The notes under the pieces: model-generated
The model's database searches: none
Told to the model about the DNA's origin: nothing
What the model saw: the letters and a program-made list of their open reading frames with translations, nothing else
NCBI RefSeq assembly: GCF_000524195.1
Contig: NW_020170399.1
Location: forward strand, 855,758-919,757
Source of the DNA: Echinococcus granulosus
Lineage: Eukaryota > Platyhelminthes > Cestoda > Cyclophyllidea > Taeniidae
Direction of reading: 5' to 3'
DNA length: 64,000 nucleotides
Shown here: in pieces, positions 13,403 through 26,958 of the stretch
How the letters are laid out: each line of letters opens with the position of its first letter
Numbering within the stretch: the first letter of the stretch is position 1
Program-made: the position numbers and the translations under genes

Positions 13403-14226
13403 CAGAAAGTGCCGTCTTTTGAATGGAACATTATTAAGGTGACACCTTCCTTCATCAACGAAAGACAAAGTCGACTTGCCTACAATGTCAGAATTGAATT
13501 TTCCCTTGCCCGTAAACTGTTAAGTAGACATCGGATTTTGGACGATATAGACGTACTTAAAATTTGCTTATCTTTTAAGCCCCTGTGCATCGTGCATGAT
13601 GGCATTCTATGGATTCCTCATCAATATTAATGTTAAACTCTGTTTCATTTGAGACTACATATTCTCCACTTTACCCTATCAGTGGGCTTTTGTCACTCTT
13701 CGTTATATCCTAAGGGGCGTCTTGTGGACTTTATTTTCACTGCCATTTAGGGCCATTTCAGCTTCAGTTGTGATCTCGTTTTAACTACTGACGCGCGCTA
13801 AAAGCATACCAGCTTATCTGTTGCTAGATTTATCAATGGAATTCTTCTTTTTAACTGGCCTACTATAAAGCAACTTTACAACCAGACTCCCTGTCTGGTT
13901 ATTCTTAAATGAATGTATTATTGAAGAATCCAAATTTTGATGAAGATAGCCATCCGAGCAGCAAATTTATGATGCCGAATGAATGCTTAGGTATCCAGTA
14001 TTCATAGACTTTTCATGCAACCTATACATTCTCTTTTTCGGTCTTACAGAAGACAAATAACTGGTGATGTCACCTTAAATCTCGAGTTTATGAAGGTAAC
14101 CACAAAATATTTTTACTTCTTGTCGAAATTTGTCCGCGCGCCTGTCGAGTGCTCCTTGAGACAGTACTGGGAATGCTGTAGACTACTCATCAGCCAAAGT
14201 GAGTTTGTCCTAATAAACTTTATTAC

Positions 14227-14405
14227 TGTACTGCCCCGAGTCTCTTTGGTAGTACCAATGAACTTAAGTAGTACTATAGAACAACCATTACTACCGCAGA
14301 GAGCATGATACAAGTGCTGTGTAGCAGAGCGGGAGTACAACCTGCGGAACCTGAAGCCACCTCGCAGTTGAACACACAGCTAAACAAGACCTCAAATCAC
14401 TACAA
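14227..14405 (-). repeat. Degenerate solo LTR of the TRIM-like family
   Basis: It begins TGTACTGCCCCGAGTCTC like the family end and finishes with an AGCTAAACAAGACCTC stretch matching the family's AGTTAAACAAGCAATC segment. The middle is strongly diverged, so the boundaries are approximate. Confidence 0.4.
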
Positions 14406-17400
14406 CCTTATCAATGATCGTATTTCACCTTTTAGGCCTTCGTTTAGAGTAAATGAGCCTGCTTTAGTTCACATTCCAGGTATGGGATCAGAAGCTTAGA
14501 GTAATTTAGTGATCTTTTACTGACCAAAAGGAGTTGTATAACTATTGTGAAAATCCCAAATGGCATTTCAGTTAACTTTTGATATCGTACTTAAAATTAA
14601 TACTGGAATTCATGCCGGGATGTAGGATTTGATACAACATTATTCTTTCAACTGGCAGTAGTTTTCTGAACCACAAATACCATCGACGTGTCCAAAAGAG
14701 ATCCTCATGGATCTGGTAAAATTGTCCACTTTGTAAAAGTCCACTGAGGGGTGCTCCTAGTAATTAGGTATACCAAGACTGAAACAAATTAACAAATTTA
14801 TTACATAGACGGGAGGGTAGCTCCTCTGCAACCTGTAATGTCATCAAATGAGGCGATTTAAAAGCACCATCTCTGAGTAATGTTACATGTTGATGAACCA
14901 AATGGAAGGGCTGTCCACTGTCAAGCCTTGACACTTTCTACTTCCCATGTCGACCAATTTTAACAGCTTCACAGAGTGTAGGCGTAAAGCCTTCTCGTAT
15001 GGATCATTGACTTGTAGGCTAAGCCACACAACACTTAATCAAATACTGAAGCAGTCCCGCTTTACCAGGCCAACGAACTGAAACTTTGTTCGGTCCGAGA
15101 GCCTTTGACTACGAGGGCAGCAGAAATTTTCTCGATAATAGGCCCCACTATGTATAGTCTTGCATTTCATTCAGTGGTATATCTGTGGTAATTCGACGTT
15201 TTTGTTCAACTCTTTATTAAACTACATAAGCACTTGAGCCTCCCTCTCTGCGGCTGAACCTTCGGATCATGCCTTTTAGGAATATGTGCTGGTTTGTGGC
15301 AAAAAGAGCATTACATTCTCATGTGTGTGGTATTTAATGTTTTCATATGAAATTATGAATCAAAACACAAGCAGTCTGGGTATATGAAAGCCGCATTGAT
15401 GACACCATTTTTAGGCATTCGAGTGGATTTTTGAAATGCTTTTTTTAACACTTTCATGGAAAAGTGACAAAGTGAGGTAATCCTATCGGTGGGTAAGACT
15501 CGGACACAATCCGGCAAGTCAAAGTGACACACTAACCTAGGATTGCGACTGTCAGACTGCTGTCTAAAATATCTAATAGTCTAATCAACCAAATGTTCTT
15601 GTATATCCTTTTCTCCTGCGTGGGGAGGTAAGAGTTCCAACAATCATGTGTTATAAAAATTGGGATGAATGGTAAAATAGAAAAAAATTTTCCAAATTCG
15701 TATGCGGATTAAATCAAGTCTGTGTGATCTTAGTAAAGTCAAGGTAACGGTGCATCAAGTGAATGGGTTTTCGGGGGGAATGTTTCACCTAGACGATGCT
15801 CACTTAGAGTTAATAAGTGGTTGAAATAGTGGTACATGGCATGCCCAGGGCAGCACACACATTTTTGGCAGAAGCGATTAAATGTACCATGGATGAGAAT
15901 TGGGATATCACTTCTACCATAGAATGATATTAATTGCTGCTTCCTCCATCTCGTCCGGTGCGGTGATCTAACTACCAGCTCGAGTAAAATGTATTTTATA
16001 AGGGTAGATCTTATGAGGCGCTTTATTAAAAAGAAGGGGGACAAACAATTGTAGAAATTAACCACCCGTTAAAAACTTTTGTTGCATGATTGATGGGAAC
16101 ATTAACTATAATTGCAATGCATTAATTACTTGTTCGACTCTTGTTTTGCGTTTATAGGGCACTTCAGGCCTCCCGATCATACCCTATAATGCGTCAACGA
16201 TGGATGATCTGCTCTAATGTTATGTCGTCTTCGTATGCATAGTGGGTTCGTCGCGGTGTATTTGTGGCAGAGGAAAGCGAACTCGAACCTGAGGCAACTA
16301 ACCTGATTTCGATTATTGCCCACTAAATCTTAACATGACGGACGATGGACATATGATGTGGAAGCGAGAATATGTGACGACCCCTAGGGGGGTTTGGATC
16401 TGACCTTCACCTTCGGCAACAACCCGGTCACGTGCTGTGAAGGCAAGTCACACTAGCCGTAAACCATCTAAAAAGCTAGTTACGGGACTGCCTACGGTAG
16501 CTGTAATGAAGATGTCAACTAAGTGAGCACGCGATAACTCCTTCAGCTCTCTACTTGTTGGACTGAATCCGGGTGGATGTGTCTAGGCAGCACTGAAGCT
16601 AGAGCAAATGCAGTACGTTGCAACATCGAATTCAGTACATCGTTTTGTTGGCAATTTATTTATTGGAGAAACAATATTCTTCCACTTATTATCACTGTAG
16701 AATCTGAGCGCACAGCCACAAGCGGGCAAGGTTAATCTCATTTACTGAGGTTGATATCACTTCTCTAATGTCCAAAAAGGGGGAAGTTTTTGGATATTTC
16801 ACTTTGGGATTTGAAGGCCCGATGGCATACACACTTTATGATCCAGCTTTCATGATTAAGCCGAGTTCTTTGCTGGGATAATGATACCCTACCGATACCT
16901 ATTTGGCGAAGGAAGGCTACGCGAGTCTCCACCTCATAATTTCTGACTGCGGACATAAATAGTATGAAGTAACGATTACCATCTGCCGTACGTCAGTCGT
17001 CTCGGTAGACGACACTAGCCAAAGATTCTCAATAAACACCCAATATTCGAAACTTCATTTAAATGAAATAGTGCCAAGTTTATTGAGTATTAAGCTCTTT
17101 GTCGAAAATTTTTCAGTTGTGAAATCCAATTCACAAAAACATTTTCACCTAATTAATAATCTCTATCCCAAAAGATGTTTGGAAGAGCATGTTCAGTTGA
17201 CCCATAATCCCGTGGAATTAATCACTGTTGAGGAGTCGATGTTCATAATTTCATTATGAATACGGAGTCAAGGAATTTGAAAATCAGAAAAGGGTTTAGG
17301 TGATAGCCATTCGTTTCATGGTGAACCTACGAAATCGTGCAATGAGACTGAATTGGACATGCCACAATGAAGCGAGGCCATTATTGTCTTACATATAGCA

Positions 17401-17670
17401 CCGCAATTTTTACTACAGATTGACTGTATTGGCTTTGGTCCAGCCTACGTAAAAATTTACTATTTTCTTAAACGATGCGGATCCACAAGACTGAGCAGAT
17501 CGTAGATCAGCCCTACGGTGTGAAAATTCAGGTCATTGTAGCAGACTTTTAGCTCTTTTATAGGTTTGTAATACATGTTCTTGATGGTAACCCGCCTTGT
17601 TACGACTTAGGAGAAGATCCAAAGCTGCACAACTACAATTGTTCAACTGTTCCATATATTAATAATAAGC

Positions 17671-17866
17671 GGTAATACGATGGCTGTTTACCTACCAGTT
17701 TCGGTGAAAAGTCACTTTTGACTTGGCCACTGTGTGCCTCCTCGGATGGGCTGGCCTTCGGCCTATACCAGTAGCCCTAGTAATTTCTGTATGATGATAA
17801 TGCAAATTCTGCCCCAGGATTACGGCTTCTTTCATCTTCAAGGGAGTCTAAAGAGGCTGCAAAACC
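17671..17866 (+). repeat. Solo LTR of the TRIM-like family, diverged
   Basis: It starts GGTAATACGATGGCTGTTTA and contains GGGCTGGCCTTCGGCC, ATTCTGCCCCAGGATTA and TTTCATCTTCAAGGGAGTC in the same order as the well-preserved copies at 18603 and 37355. It carries many substitutions, so it is an older insertion. Confidence 0.65.
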
Positions 17867-18109
17867 TTCCTGTGCATCCAGTGTGGAAAATCACTAATTC
17901 GGAAAAGACTTGATGGCGTAGCAAATGGTTTTTAGCAAAAAGTAACAGAAGACGCTACTGGAGAAATGGTTTATTCTACTAACGAAAATTAAACCAACCA
18001 TCACATTTTATTCTGTCAGAAATTCTTATTTATATTATAGCCGAAGGCGGATCAGGCACCCACAATTGCGCAAGGCTTTTTAAAATGTTAATAGGCCAGG
18101 CACTACCAG

Positions 18110-18179
18110 TGTAATACGATGGTGGTTTATCCCTCGGTTCCGGTGAGGCGCCACTTTTGTACTTCGAATTAGCCCCCTT
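18110..18179 (+). repeat. LTR copy truncated by assembly gap
   Basis: The first 70 bp of the repeat (TGTAATACGATGGTGGTTTA through GAATTAGCCCCCTT) run directly into the run of N. The sequence after the gap does not continue the repeat, so the gap hides the rest. Confidence 0.75.
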
Positions 18180-18279
18180 NNNNNNNNNNNNNNNNNNNNN
18201 NNNNNNNNNNNNNNNNNNNNNNNNNNNNNNNNNNNNNNNNNNNNNNNNNNNNNNNNNNNNNNNNNNNNNNNNNNNNNNN
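18180..18279. other. Assembly gap (100 N)
   Basis: Exactly 100 N, a conventional scaffold-gap placeholder, so the true length is unknown. It begins inside an LTR copy. Confidence 0.95.
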
Positions 18280-18602
18280 TGTTTTAAATCTTATACTTCC
18301 TTACTCAAATCTGCTTTTAGGCCAGTGTTCCTGCATCTATCTATGGACACGCATGATGGCCGGCGCAGTTCCCCCGTCCTGAATGAAATCCCCAAACCGG
18401 ACGAAACCCCAGATCCAGTCAAGCTGCCAAGAAGTATCAGTGACGTTGAGGTCAAGTATTCCCTCAGTTGCGCGCTAATTTGGTGACTGGCACGGTCGGC
18501 TCGTGGGTGTTTCTTTACTGCACCGACTACGTTGTAATGGCTGACGCGGGAGGTTGACCAGTGGGACCGCCGGGGACGACGCTCAAAAGAGGAGGGAGGC
18601 CA

Positions 18603-18800
18603 TGTAATACGATGGTGGTTTATCCCCAGTATTGGTGAGGCGCCACTTTTGTACTTCGAATTAGCCCCCTTGTACCTCGCTGGCTGGGGCTGGCCTTTTG
18701 GGCCATGCCAATAGCCCAGACACCTTCTCCGTGCTGTATATATATATTCTGCCCGAGTACTGTGTCTCCTTTCGTCTTAAGGGAGTCTCGGGGCGCTACA
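18603..18800 (+). repeat. Solo LTR of the TRIM-like family
   Basis: A well-preserved 198 bp copy with TG...CA ends (TGTAATACGATGG to GGGGCGCTACA). It contains GGCGCCACTTTTGTACTTCG, a TATATATATATTCTGCC stretch and TTTCGTCTTAAGGGAGTC. CCA adjoins both ends, but a 4 bp target duplication is not clear. Confidence 0.75.
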
Positions 18801-19189
18801 CCAGGACGAGGGACCACACTAGACTCAGTAGAAGAACTAAGGGCATGACCATCGTGCACTTGTTATCCATTTTTTGCACTGTGCACAAGTTTATTAAAAA
18901 GGCAGCTCTATCAAAGCTAGGAAACGAGCCCATTTTGGCTTTAAGGATATTTTAAACAGAACTCCATTAAATACCATCAGTCGCACATCTTCAAAAGTGT
19001 TTTCTTAGACATAGATAGTCTAACAGTATTCCCTCAGACTAAAAAAAGGTCTTTTTTTTTGGCGTTTTATAAGCAATTTTGCATAATTAAAGTTATGTGA
19101 TTGTTGCAATTACTCTGCTGCATATATTTCTAGCCTTGAGCTACTTCAGCTTGATTGGTTAACAGTTTTCTACTCGAGAGGGTTTTCGC

Positions 19190-22100
19190 ATGGCTTCAAA
19201 GTCCATAACCGAGCAGTTCAGGAAGAGTGAGATTGACGAGAAAACTTACACCTTAATTGTAAGCATTCAGCTACTGACTCTGTATTTAATTCAGGACTCC
19301 CACTGGGTAGTTCAGAAACAACTCCCAACTTTTCGTATTCCAAATGCTCAAGATGTGTCTAGTAGCGGTAGTTCCCAGTGGCTGGAAGATATGAATACCC
19401 TTATTTCCTACTATTCGAATATCCTAACTAGCCCCTTTGACAAATTTTGGGTGGAGGTAGGAGTGCTGGTTCAATGTGACTTTAGGTGAAACATCAAAAA
19501 TCGCTTGCATTATCAATGCACGCATTTCTCGAACATTGCCCAAGGTTTGTTGTGCGATTGCTTTAATTCTCCCAGGGACCCTAAACGTTTTGCTTTTCCG
19601 AAGAGGTTCGTCGATTCGGTCTCTCAATTATATGCATTGGTGCTTCTGATTCTTTTAAGAGCATCAAAATCCACAGAATCTAAGGTATTGTTTTTCATTT
19701 TAATCCAAGGCAACTTTAGGATATGTTTCTACGGTCATTTGAACATGAAAACATAATCTACAACGGTGCTGTCTTTGATATCCCGTGCTTAATCGATCTT
19801 GCAGTTCTCTATGGGAACAGTTTTCCAGACATTGTAACAACGATTTTTCGATCTGTGTTTGGTACGGGCGGCAAATTTGCAGATGATGCGGTTTCGGTTA
19901 TTTGCCGTGCTACTACTGTAAGTTGGGTAAACTTTTATGTTTTATGGGACCTACATTTTCTAACGCTTAAGACTGTATTTTATTCATGCGTCTGCTGTCT
20001 TGTGCTTATTTTTGTGTGCATGAGGTGCGATCATTCCATATTTCAGGTTTTTGAACAGATAGAAAAGGGCGTTTCGGGATGGCAATTCGATGGCCGACAT
20101 CAATTTACTTCCTCTAACTCCGATACCATCGACATCGTGTCGGAAACCATTGATTACATCGCGAATGCTGGAAGAAGTTTGGGCATTTTCTTAACCTTCC
20201 TTAGTCCAATAAATCCATCCATTGCGGAATTCTGTATTCAGCGAAATGTAATTTCAAGGTGGGTTTCTGTTTTTATGTATCGAATAAATTCACTGGGGCC
20301 TTTTTTTACTTTTCAGCTCATAATAAACTTCAATAATTATGTAAATTACTTGTAGTGCCTTCTGGTGTCTAATTCATTCCAGTAATACTTCAATTTATCA
20401 CAATCTAAATGCTTACAAAACAGTCTGCTGGAACTAGACAAATTCAACCAGTGATCGTGGTTACTATGGCAATTTTAAGCTTCTTTTTCTTATTATGTGG
20501 TAAACGATTGATGCGTTCTGGCTCATGAGAATTGAGATGATTACGTCAAGTTCAACAGCCTATTTTGGATGTGCGCATACTAACGCCTTACATTAACAAA
20601 CTTCATCATTGCTGTTACCTTATCTCACTGCTTATTATTTGTTTCAGTTTGGCTAATTTCTACAGCACAACGATCGTTACTATTCGTGATCACATTCTTC
20701 GCAGCATGACATGGTCTACCGAGTGCGTCTTAGTCTCTTTAAAACATGCAGTTGTACTACTACATTTTACGGTGTAGGGAAAGTGCAAGCTGAATTTTTG
20801 CTGAAAGAATCATAAAACTAGTCTGTCCGACGCAACCCTTCTAACGTGTAAAAGACGCAACTTATGCCTCCTTTTTGCTACTGCCTTATCCTTTGTCATT
20901 TTACATTGGCGTCACTTTTGTTTCATATTATTGAAAATGTAGGATTTATGCATCAGTTTGGAATCAATTTTAAGCAAGTAATTATTTTTATGAATGTGAA
21001 AAGTTACTGAGCTTTTGAGCTCCTCCAATAGCATGCAATTTAAACCATTGTCAATTTGCTCAACCACTTAATCTATTGCCGCTTGGTTTTGTTAAGGATA
21101 CCTTGTGACTCGTTAAATCAACTTCTAACGTCAATTTTGCAATCAGTGTATTAATAACTTTTGTAGTTTGATGTTCATTACAGAAGTTACCTTCGACGGT
21201 GTAATTATTTTACCCCTTTTGGAGATTCTGCGAATCCGTAACCTGTGCTCTGATTCAGTTTTGCTATTACTAGCTTATTGAGTGGGTTGTTGTAGGACAA
21301 CTTTAGTTTTTATCCTTTATTTTTTCTTGCTCAGAAAGAAGTCTGTGCTGCTGAACAAACTAGCGATTGCGGCGGCTGCTCTTGTAAAGACGGTACGAGT
21401 TGGACTTGTAGAACCGGGTCTTGTGCACAGGATCATGCAGATGACCTTCGATGGTTCGGACGCGAGCTCCAATCAATCTCTCATGGAGGCTACTAATACC
21501 CTCATTGCGGTTATGGTGGATATGCTAAACCACCCTGAGTGAGTCATAACGCGCTTAATTTTGAATCATCCACAGAAACATTTTGTCTCAGCATCATCAA
21601 ATGGGTAGTAGATTTTACCAACCAAATCCATCGAATGTGAGATGTTGCTTAAATGCTAAGTAATTGCCGACTATTTGTAATTTAACTGTAAGTGGTATTG
21701 TTCTGATTTTCCGATTAGGTGATTTTGTGATGCACTTTCATGTTTGCCCATTACTACCCTCGTGTCTAGATTTGCGACGGCGTATGCGCGGCTGTATCCC
21801 GTGGACGATGAAATCATTCTTATTCGGGAAAACGCAAATTCCATAAATGTGTACGTACCGGTAGTATTTGCATTCTTCGTATTTCACTTTTTGTTCATCA
21901 CGAGGTGGCTTTTAGTGTTATTTCTATTATAGACCACTATGACAGCCATTTAACTATCACTGACTATAAACATGCTGGGAACACTTTAGCATACGACACT
22001 GACAATGCTTTAATTCTCTCTGAATTGAATGGGTCAAAGATTTTGAAGGCATTTTTCCTTCCCCTGTCGATTGGACGTGTTTTTGTACCGTGGAGGGATA

Positions 22101-24552
22101 AGGACCAACTGGAGTACTTGCGAAATGCGTTCTCACGCCTGTTCGAAGAGTCGTCAGCGAAACTCGTCAACAGTGATGGCGCAGAGGTAGCACCGCCTCC
22201 TGTGGAAGAGATGTTGCGAGGCACGATGGATGAGGAACCTCAACCAGGCCCTTCTCGCCCTCCGCAATTCCTTGCTGTCAAAGCTGTTCTTCCCGCCACT
22301 AACGATGATCTCATTGAGGTAGGTGTGTGCACAGCTTTCATGCTGCCTAACACCTTCTTTCATTTCTGTTTATGCTCTTGTTTGCAGCGTTGTCTGGAGT
22401 ACTACAATAATGACTCCCAATCTGCCATAACTGCACTCTTAGACGGATCGGTACCATTGGGTGTTAGCGATCCGGATTCTGTCAAGTAAGCGATTTATCA
22501 TTTTTGCGTTCACTAGATGTTAATCACTGCCATTGTTGATGGCAAAAGTTGATTTGGTTCATTGCAGAAGATCCATGCATTACAATTCAATTAAATGGCT
22601 GAAAAGTGTGTAGACAGTCCTCATAGCACTGGTAAACATCTTTCGCTACTTTGCTCTCTGATATAAATGCAACGGCATCATCCTGCCATTAATGTTCCAT
22701 ATGAAGAGCCAATAGTTGACTTTCTATCTGCTTTCACTATGCATAAACAATTTTTCAAGATTTACCCTTAGGGAGTCCCATGATATGGTACGCCTAGAGA
22801 TAAAAGCTCCCTTAACCTTTTTTAAGGCGCAGTAATATTAGAGAAGAGTTTGCAACCCCGTGAAAGATTTGGGTAATTATTCTTATGGGTAAAAAAACGC
22901 TACTCACCAAATATTTGTTTAGCTTTACGCTCATAAAACGTATCAAAAGGTCTAGTCTCCACATAATTCAATCTTAGGAACTAGTTTTTTCGTGAAGTAA
23001 ACGAATAATTACTTCTCTTGGTGGGTAATTGCTGAAAAACAATGATGGACTATAAAACATTTGCCTTTGGTCCACTTACTGCTGTGATGGCAGACCGACG
23101 ACGCAGTATAGGCCAGATCAACTCTGGCAGGGCAAGCGACAAAACGATGTCACGATGCAGCCCCTCTCAAAGGCGGAACGAGAGCATATCAGCCAGTTAG
23201 CTGTCAGTGTTTGGGATGACGACGATGGCAATCCCGAAAACGGGGGTGATGTGGAAAATGGAGGGAAGGGTGGTGCTAGGTTTTTTGGAGAACGCCAGGT
23301 GGATCTCACCTATGAAGGTAATCCATTTTTACGCCACACATTAATGTGCAGTAGCTTCACTGCTTCTCTACTTGCTTTCGTTTCCTTTAAGACGAATATG
23401 ACGATACCTATGATGTGGAAGTGGGGGCTAAAATGGAGCCGCTGGACGAAGAAGAGGCTGAGAATGCAGAACTTGGGGGTGCATTTGATCAACCTGAAAA
23501 GTCACAGCGCCCTGCCTCCCCCACACAGGATGCGCAACGAGCTGACCGAGGGAAGCATCGCTACCGTCAGGTAGGATACGTAGATTCATTTTTCCCTTCG
23601 GCGACTGCAATGACCCCCTATGAACAAGTTAGATATGCGTCTTATGCAATTCTAGAGCTTCAAATATTTTAGAAATCTGTTTTCTCTGTAGGAGCCTTTT
23701 GATCCGCAACCACGCCAAAATGTTCTTCCAATTGAAAATCCTGAAAATGTACGTTGGAGACGCCAACAGGCCGCTGCGAACAGGGTGAGCTAGACCTTAG
23801 GGTGGTATTCAAATAATTTTCGCTGTTTTCAATATCAGGAAATATTCGGTGCTAAGGTATTGGGTTGACATGTTAAACATCTAATGATTGGAACCGCGGC
23901 TTACACGGTTAGCTAGGAAGGGTTAAAAATACGTTTCACTTCTCCAAAAAAGTAAATCCTCAGACCTCAACAACAGTAATCCCTCGCTGTATCGGAAATA
24001 AAAACAACAGATCGTATTCATTGTTCTTAATTAAAAACTATTTCTGTGCACAAATGATTCCGTAAAGTGGGCTACTTTACTGTAGTTCAATCCCTCCCTC
24101 GCATTCATAAGTTAGTTAAATGGGGGATTTTAGCGTTTCTTGTGTGTTACAAGCAGTTTTAATGAACACGAATCCAGAAAGTCAGTTCTGGTAAGAACTC
24201 CATGAAGTAGTATCCCTCTCGGAAGTTGCCTTTTTAGGCAATGCGATATGGTCGCGATAGGATAATCAAACGTTCAGGAGTACCTCCCCAGCTGATACCA
24301 CCGAAGTTTGAAAAGAAATCACCTTCACAGTCCCTGGATGGGTTGTCAAACTCTGGACGCGGCAACCCAACGAAGACCGATGGAGAAGCCGGTCCATCCA
24401 CTCAAAATGGACGAGGCGGTTCCAGGTCTGAGCACCTCCGTGGCCATCGTAACAGCCGTGGAGGTGGTGGTCGTGGCCGTGCCTCTGGCCGGGGTGGCGG
24501 CAATACCTACGCTAATCGCTTGAAAGAACGGTATGGTGCCCATGGCCGATGA
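19190..24552 (+). CDS. ASCC2: Activating signal cointegrator 1 complex subunit 2 homologue
   Basis: ASCC2 is a ubiquitin-binding subunit of the ASCC complex, which works with the ASCC3 helicase in alkylation-damage signalling and in splitting collided ribosomes. Fifteen exons: 19190-19258, 19295-19456, 19486-19544, 19576-19684, 19720-19917, 20047-20258, 20648-20722, 21335-21538, 21770-21848, 21905-22318, 22388-22485, 23094-23317, 23392-23570, 23692-23784, 24238-24552. Phases agree and give 829 aa (human about 757). Family marks are PFDKFWVEV, NGAVFDIPCLIDLAVLYG, LANFY, ARLYPVDDEI, a CUE domain at about 510-552 (LPATNDDLIERCLEYYNND across a splice), and DEYDDTYDVEVG. The C-terminus is RGG-rich (about 784-813), which I do not recall in vertebrate ASCC2. 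The first four introns are 36, 29, 31 and 35 nt. Least certain are the 20722 donor and the 21905 acceptor. Confidence 0.9.
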
Positions 24553-26958
24553 AAATGGGCTGATAAAGAAATCCCTATGCCCCATCGCTCCTATCCCAGT
24601 TTTTCTGAAATGAGAACTCCAAAGAGCATCGTGACTGGCAAGACGGACTTTTCCGCATTCAAATATGTCTAAATACATATAAGACCCCCCTAGACATAGC
24701 TACGGTTCTCACGCTAGTATTGTCTTCCACTCTATGATAACTGCGACAATGAGATCATGATGTGCCAACGCTGTAGTAGGGTCTGTTATATTCGATCAAT
24801 TGCATCCATTTCAAACTAAACTTAGTGTGGGACATGCTTTCCGAAGTACTTAAGTGTCGCTGTGATTCTTTGCAAAAGCGCTTGAGGATCGTTACACTGG
24901 CGGGCCAATCCTTGGGGTCTGGGGCTCGCTGCTCCGGGGGATGTTTTTGTACAATTTGGCAAAGCTAAACGTGTTCAATGATAATCCTTCGTGCTGGTAG
25001 TTATGTTTGATCCAATGCATAAAGCGAGGACGTTAATTCTGCGCATATTCAGGCCCCAAAACCTGACAGTGAACGCATCTTGGCAACAGAATAGTGACAA
25101 ATATGAAGTGAATGAATCCGTGGAGTAATTCGGCCGGTTCAATCGAGATTGCAGGTCAAATGGGTTAGGAATGCGAAGAGCACAGGTCCAGGGGGTAGTT
25201 TTCCTTAACGGAAAGCTGCAGTTTTATAACAGTTGTTATTTAAAGATTCAAGTAGACAAAAAAGACGGTGGGAAGGAAGTTGTAGGCAGTACGAGGAACA
25301 TTCAAGGTGTCTATTCAGTGGATTCGGGTCCTTCAATCAGGCGCTCCTCCCTCAACTTGGCTTCGACTTCTTTTGGATTGTCCTACAAGAAAGGGACAAA
25401 CATCTTAATTGCACGTGAGGCTGCCCGAGAAACAGCGCGGAGTGGGCACAATCACACTCACTGAAACACGTAGCCTCACGTCGACTGCTCCATTTCGCGG
25501 TTTCCAGCTACTCTTACAAGGATTAATTTTACTGGGGAAGTTCGATACAAAGAGGGTATAGTTTTTACCGGTAAGGTCTTTACTTCCGATGAAACTGAAT
25601 TTAAATCCACTAAAAGGAAGTTGGAGCGCCCATAAGCAACGAAAAACGGTGACTGGGAGGAGCAATGGGCACTTACGTTTCCATAATCTCACAGTCGATT
25701 TTCCCATTGTCGGACAAATTTGGACCGAAGAGCTTTTTGACTATTTTGAGGTCCGGTATTTGAATAGTGTATTCAATATCATTTTCAGTGGATATGAAAG
25801 CTAAAAGAGCAAAGCTAGTGAAAAGTGAAGAACAAAATTTAGTCCTAAGGGAGGATTAGTAAGAACCTGATTTTACAAGGAGTATTAAGCATAACTAGAA
25901 ATGGGGAAGAGGGCTAATACAACCCTTCACACGAAACCCAAGTAAATTGAGGAGCATACCGTATGGGGGTGTATAGGATGAACTCGAAGATGCCATTGTA
26001 TCAGCAAACTAGTATCGACCAAATATGTGGATTCGTGGGTGCAGCTACATCTATCAAAGACGCGAGGACTGCTGCAAAAGCGCGCAGTTACAGCAAGATC
26101 ATTTAAAGCAGGCCTCTCTATCAAATATGCCTTGACAATATGTGATTATTAAACAGATGGAATAATAGTATTATCCTGCATTCTATGGAGATGACATATT
26201 TCGGTTTGGGTGAGTTCACCTGTGTCCCAAAGAAACGTTTCAGATCTAAGCAAAAGAACACATAATTTTCCCTCAAACTAGTAAAAACACATCAAATACA
26301 TGGTTTGACTAAAATTAACTGCTTTAAAATAGGCAGAAAATTATTCATGACATAATTTAATAGACTCTCAAGTCATTCAAGCCCTCTCACCATACACATA
26401 CTTGGCTTGACCCAGACTGTATAAGAGTAATTCGATAGTGTTTTACCCCTCGGCATTGGTAAGGCGTCACTTTTGTACTTTGATTTAGCTGGGTGGGCTG
26501 ACCTTTTGGGCCATGCCAATAGCCCAGACACCTTCTCTGCGTTGAGTATATATTCTGCCCGAGTATTTTGTCTTCTTTTGTCTTCAGGGAGTCCCAAGGT
26601 GCAAAATAAGCCTAACATGCCTTTATTCTCATAGCACGAAAATAACCTAGCGTCGTGTGCAAATAGCTATAATCATTAACTTTTTAATAAGTTGCTCCCA
26701 TGAAGATAGAATGTAAAACACTACGACATCTTAACTTACACGTTTTGCACTTTTAAGAAGCAAATACTAATGGTGTTTTTTGAAGCTTCAGTTGCACAAT
26801 GTAATTTATAATTGAATTGATTATTTACCTTAATTTCAACTTCAAAAGACAAATACTTTAAGAAAATTTGAAGTAGTTTTCAGTTTTGTGATTCGCTTAC
26901 AATTAAATGTTATTTACAAGGCTTCGTCGTTCTTTTTCGACGCCTTGCTTGTTTAAGC
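24553..26958. other. Intergenic between ASCC2 and syntrophin
   Basis: About 2.4 kb. The only recognised element is a solo LTR at about 26425-26605. An open frame of 97 codons at 25171-25464 has no recognisable motif and no splice-consistent link to the syntrophin gene, so I leave it unannotated. Confidence 0.55.
26425..26605 (+). repeat. Solo LTR of the TRIM-like family
   Basis: It contains AGGCGTCACTTTTGTACTTT, GGCCATGCCAATAGCCCAGA, GTATATATTCTGCCCGAGTA and TTTTGTCTTCAGGGAGTCCC in family order. It has a small deletion in the middle and degraded ends. It lies about 350 bp upstream of the first syntrophin ATG. Confidence 0.7.

Larger units (their letters stand above)
11756..19189. other. Intergenic region between HSF and ASCC2
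   Basis: About 7.4 kb between two divergent genes. It holds one full TRIM-like element, several isolated LTR copies and an assembly gap, all listed separately. No open frame in the remainder shows a recognisable protein. The promoters of HSF (near 11.8-12 kb, minus) and ASCC2 (near 19 kb, plus) must lie here. Confidence 0.6.

Noticed and set aside
18157..18486. 109-codon open frame crossing the N gap
   Set aside because: Runs through unknown bases and starts inside an LTR repeat; no evidence of a gene.
18603..18800. Dispersed 200 bp repeat as a SINE
   Set aside because: No A-rich tail or internal Pol III box pattern noticed; TG...CA ends, 4 bp flanking repeats and pairing around an internal region with a primer-site-like segment fit LTRs better.
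25171..25464. 97-codon open frame upstream of syntrophin
   Set aside because: No motif, no clear coding bias, and the syntrophin PH domain already starts naturally in the exon at 26959-27160. Could be re-opened if cDNA covers it.
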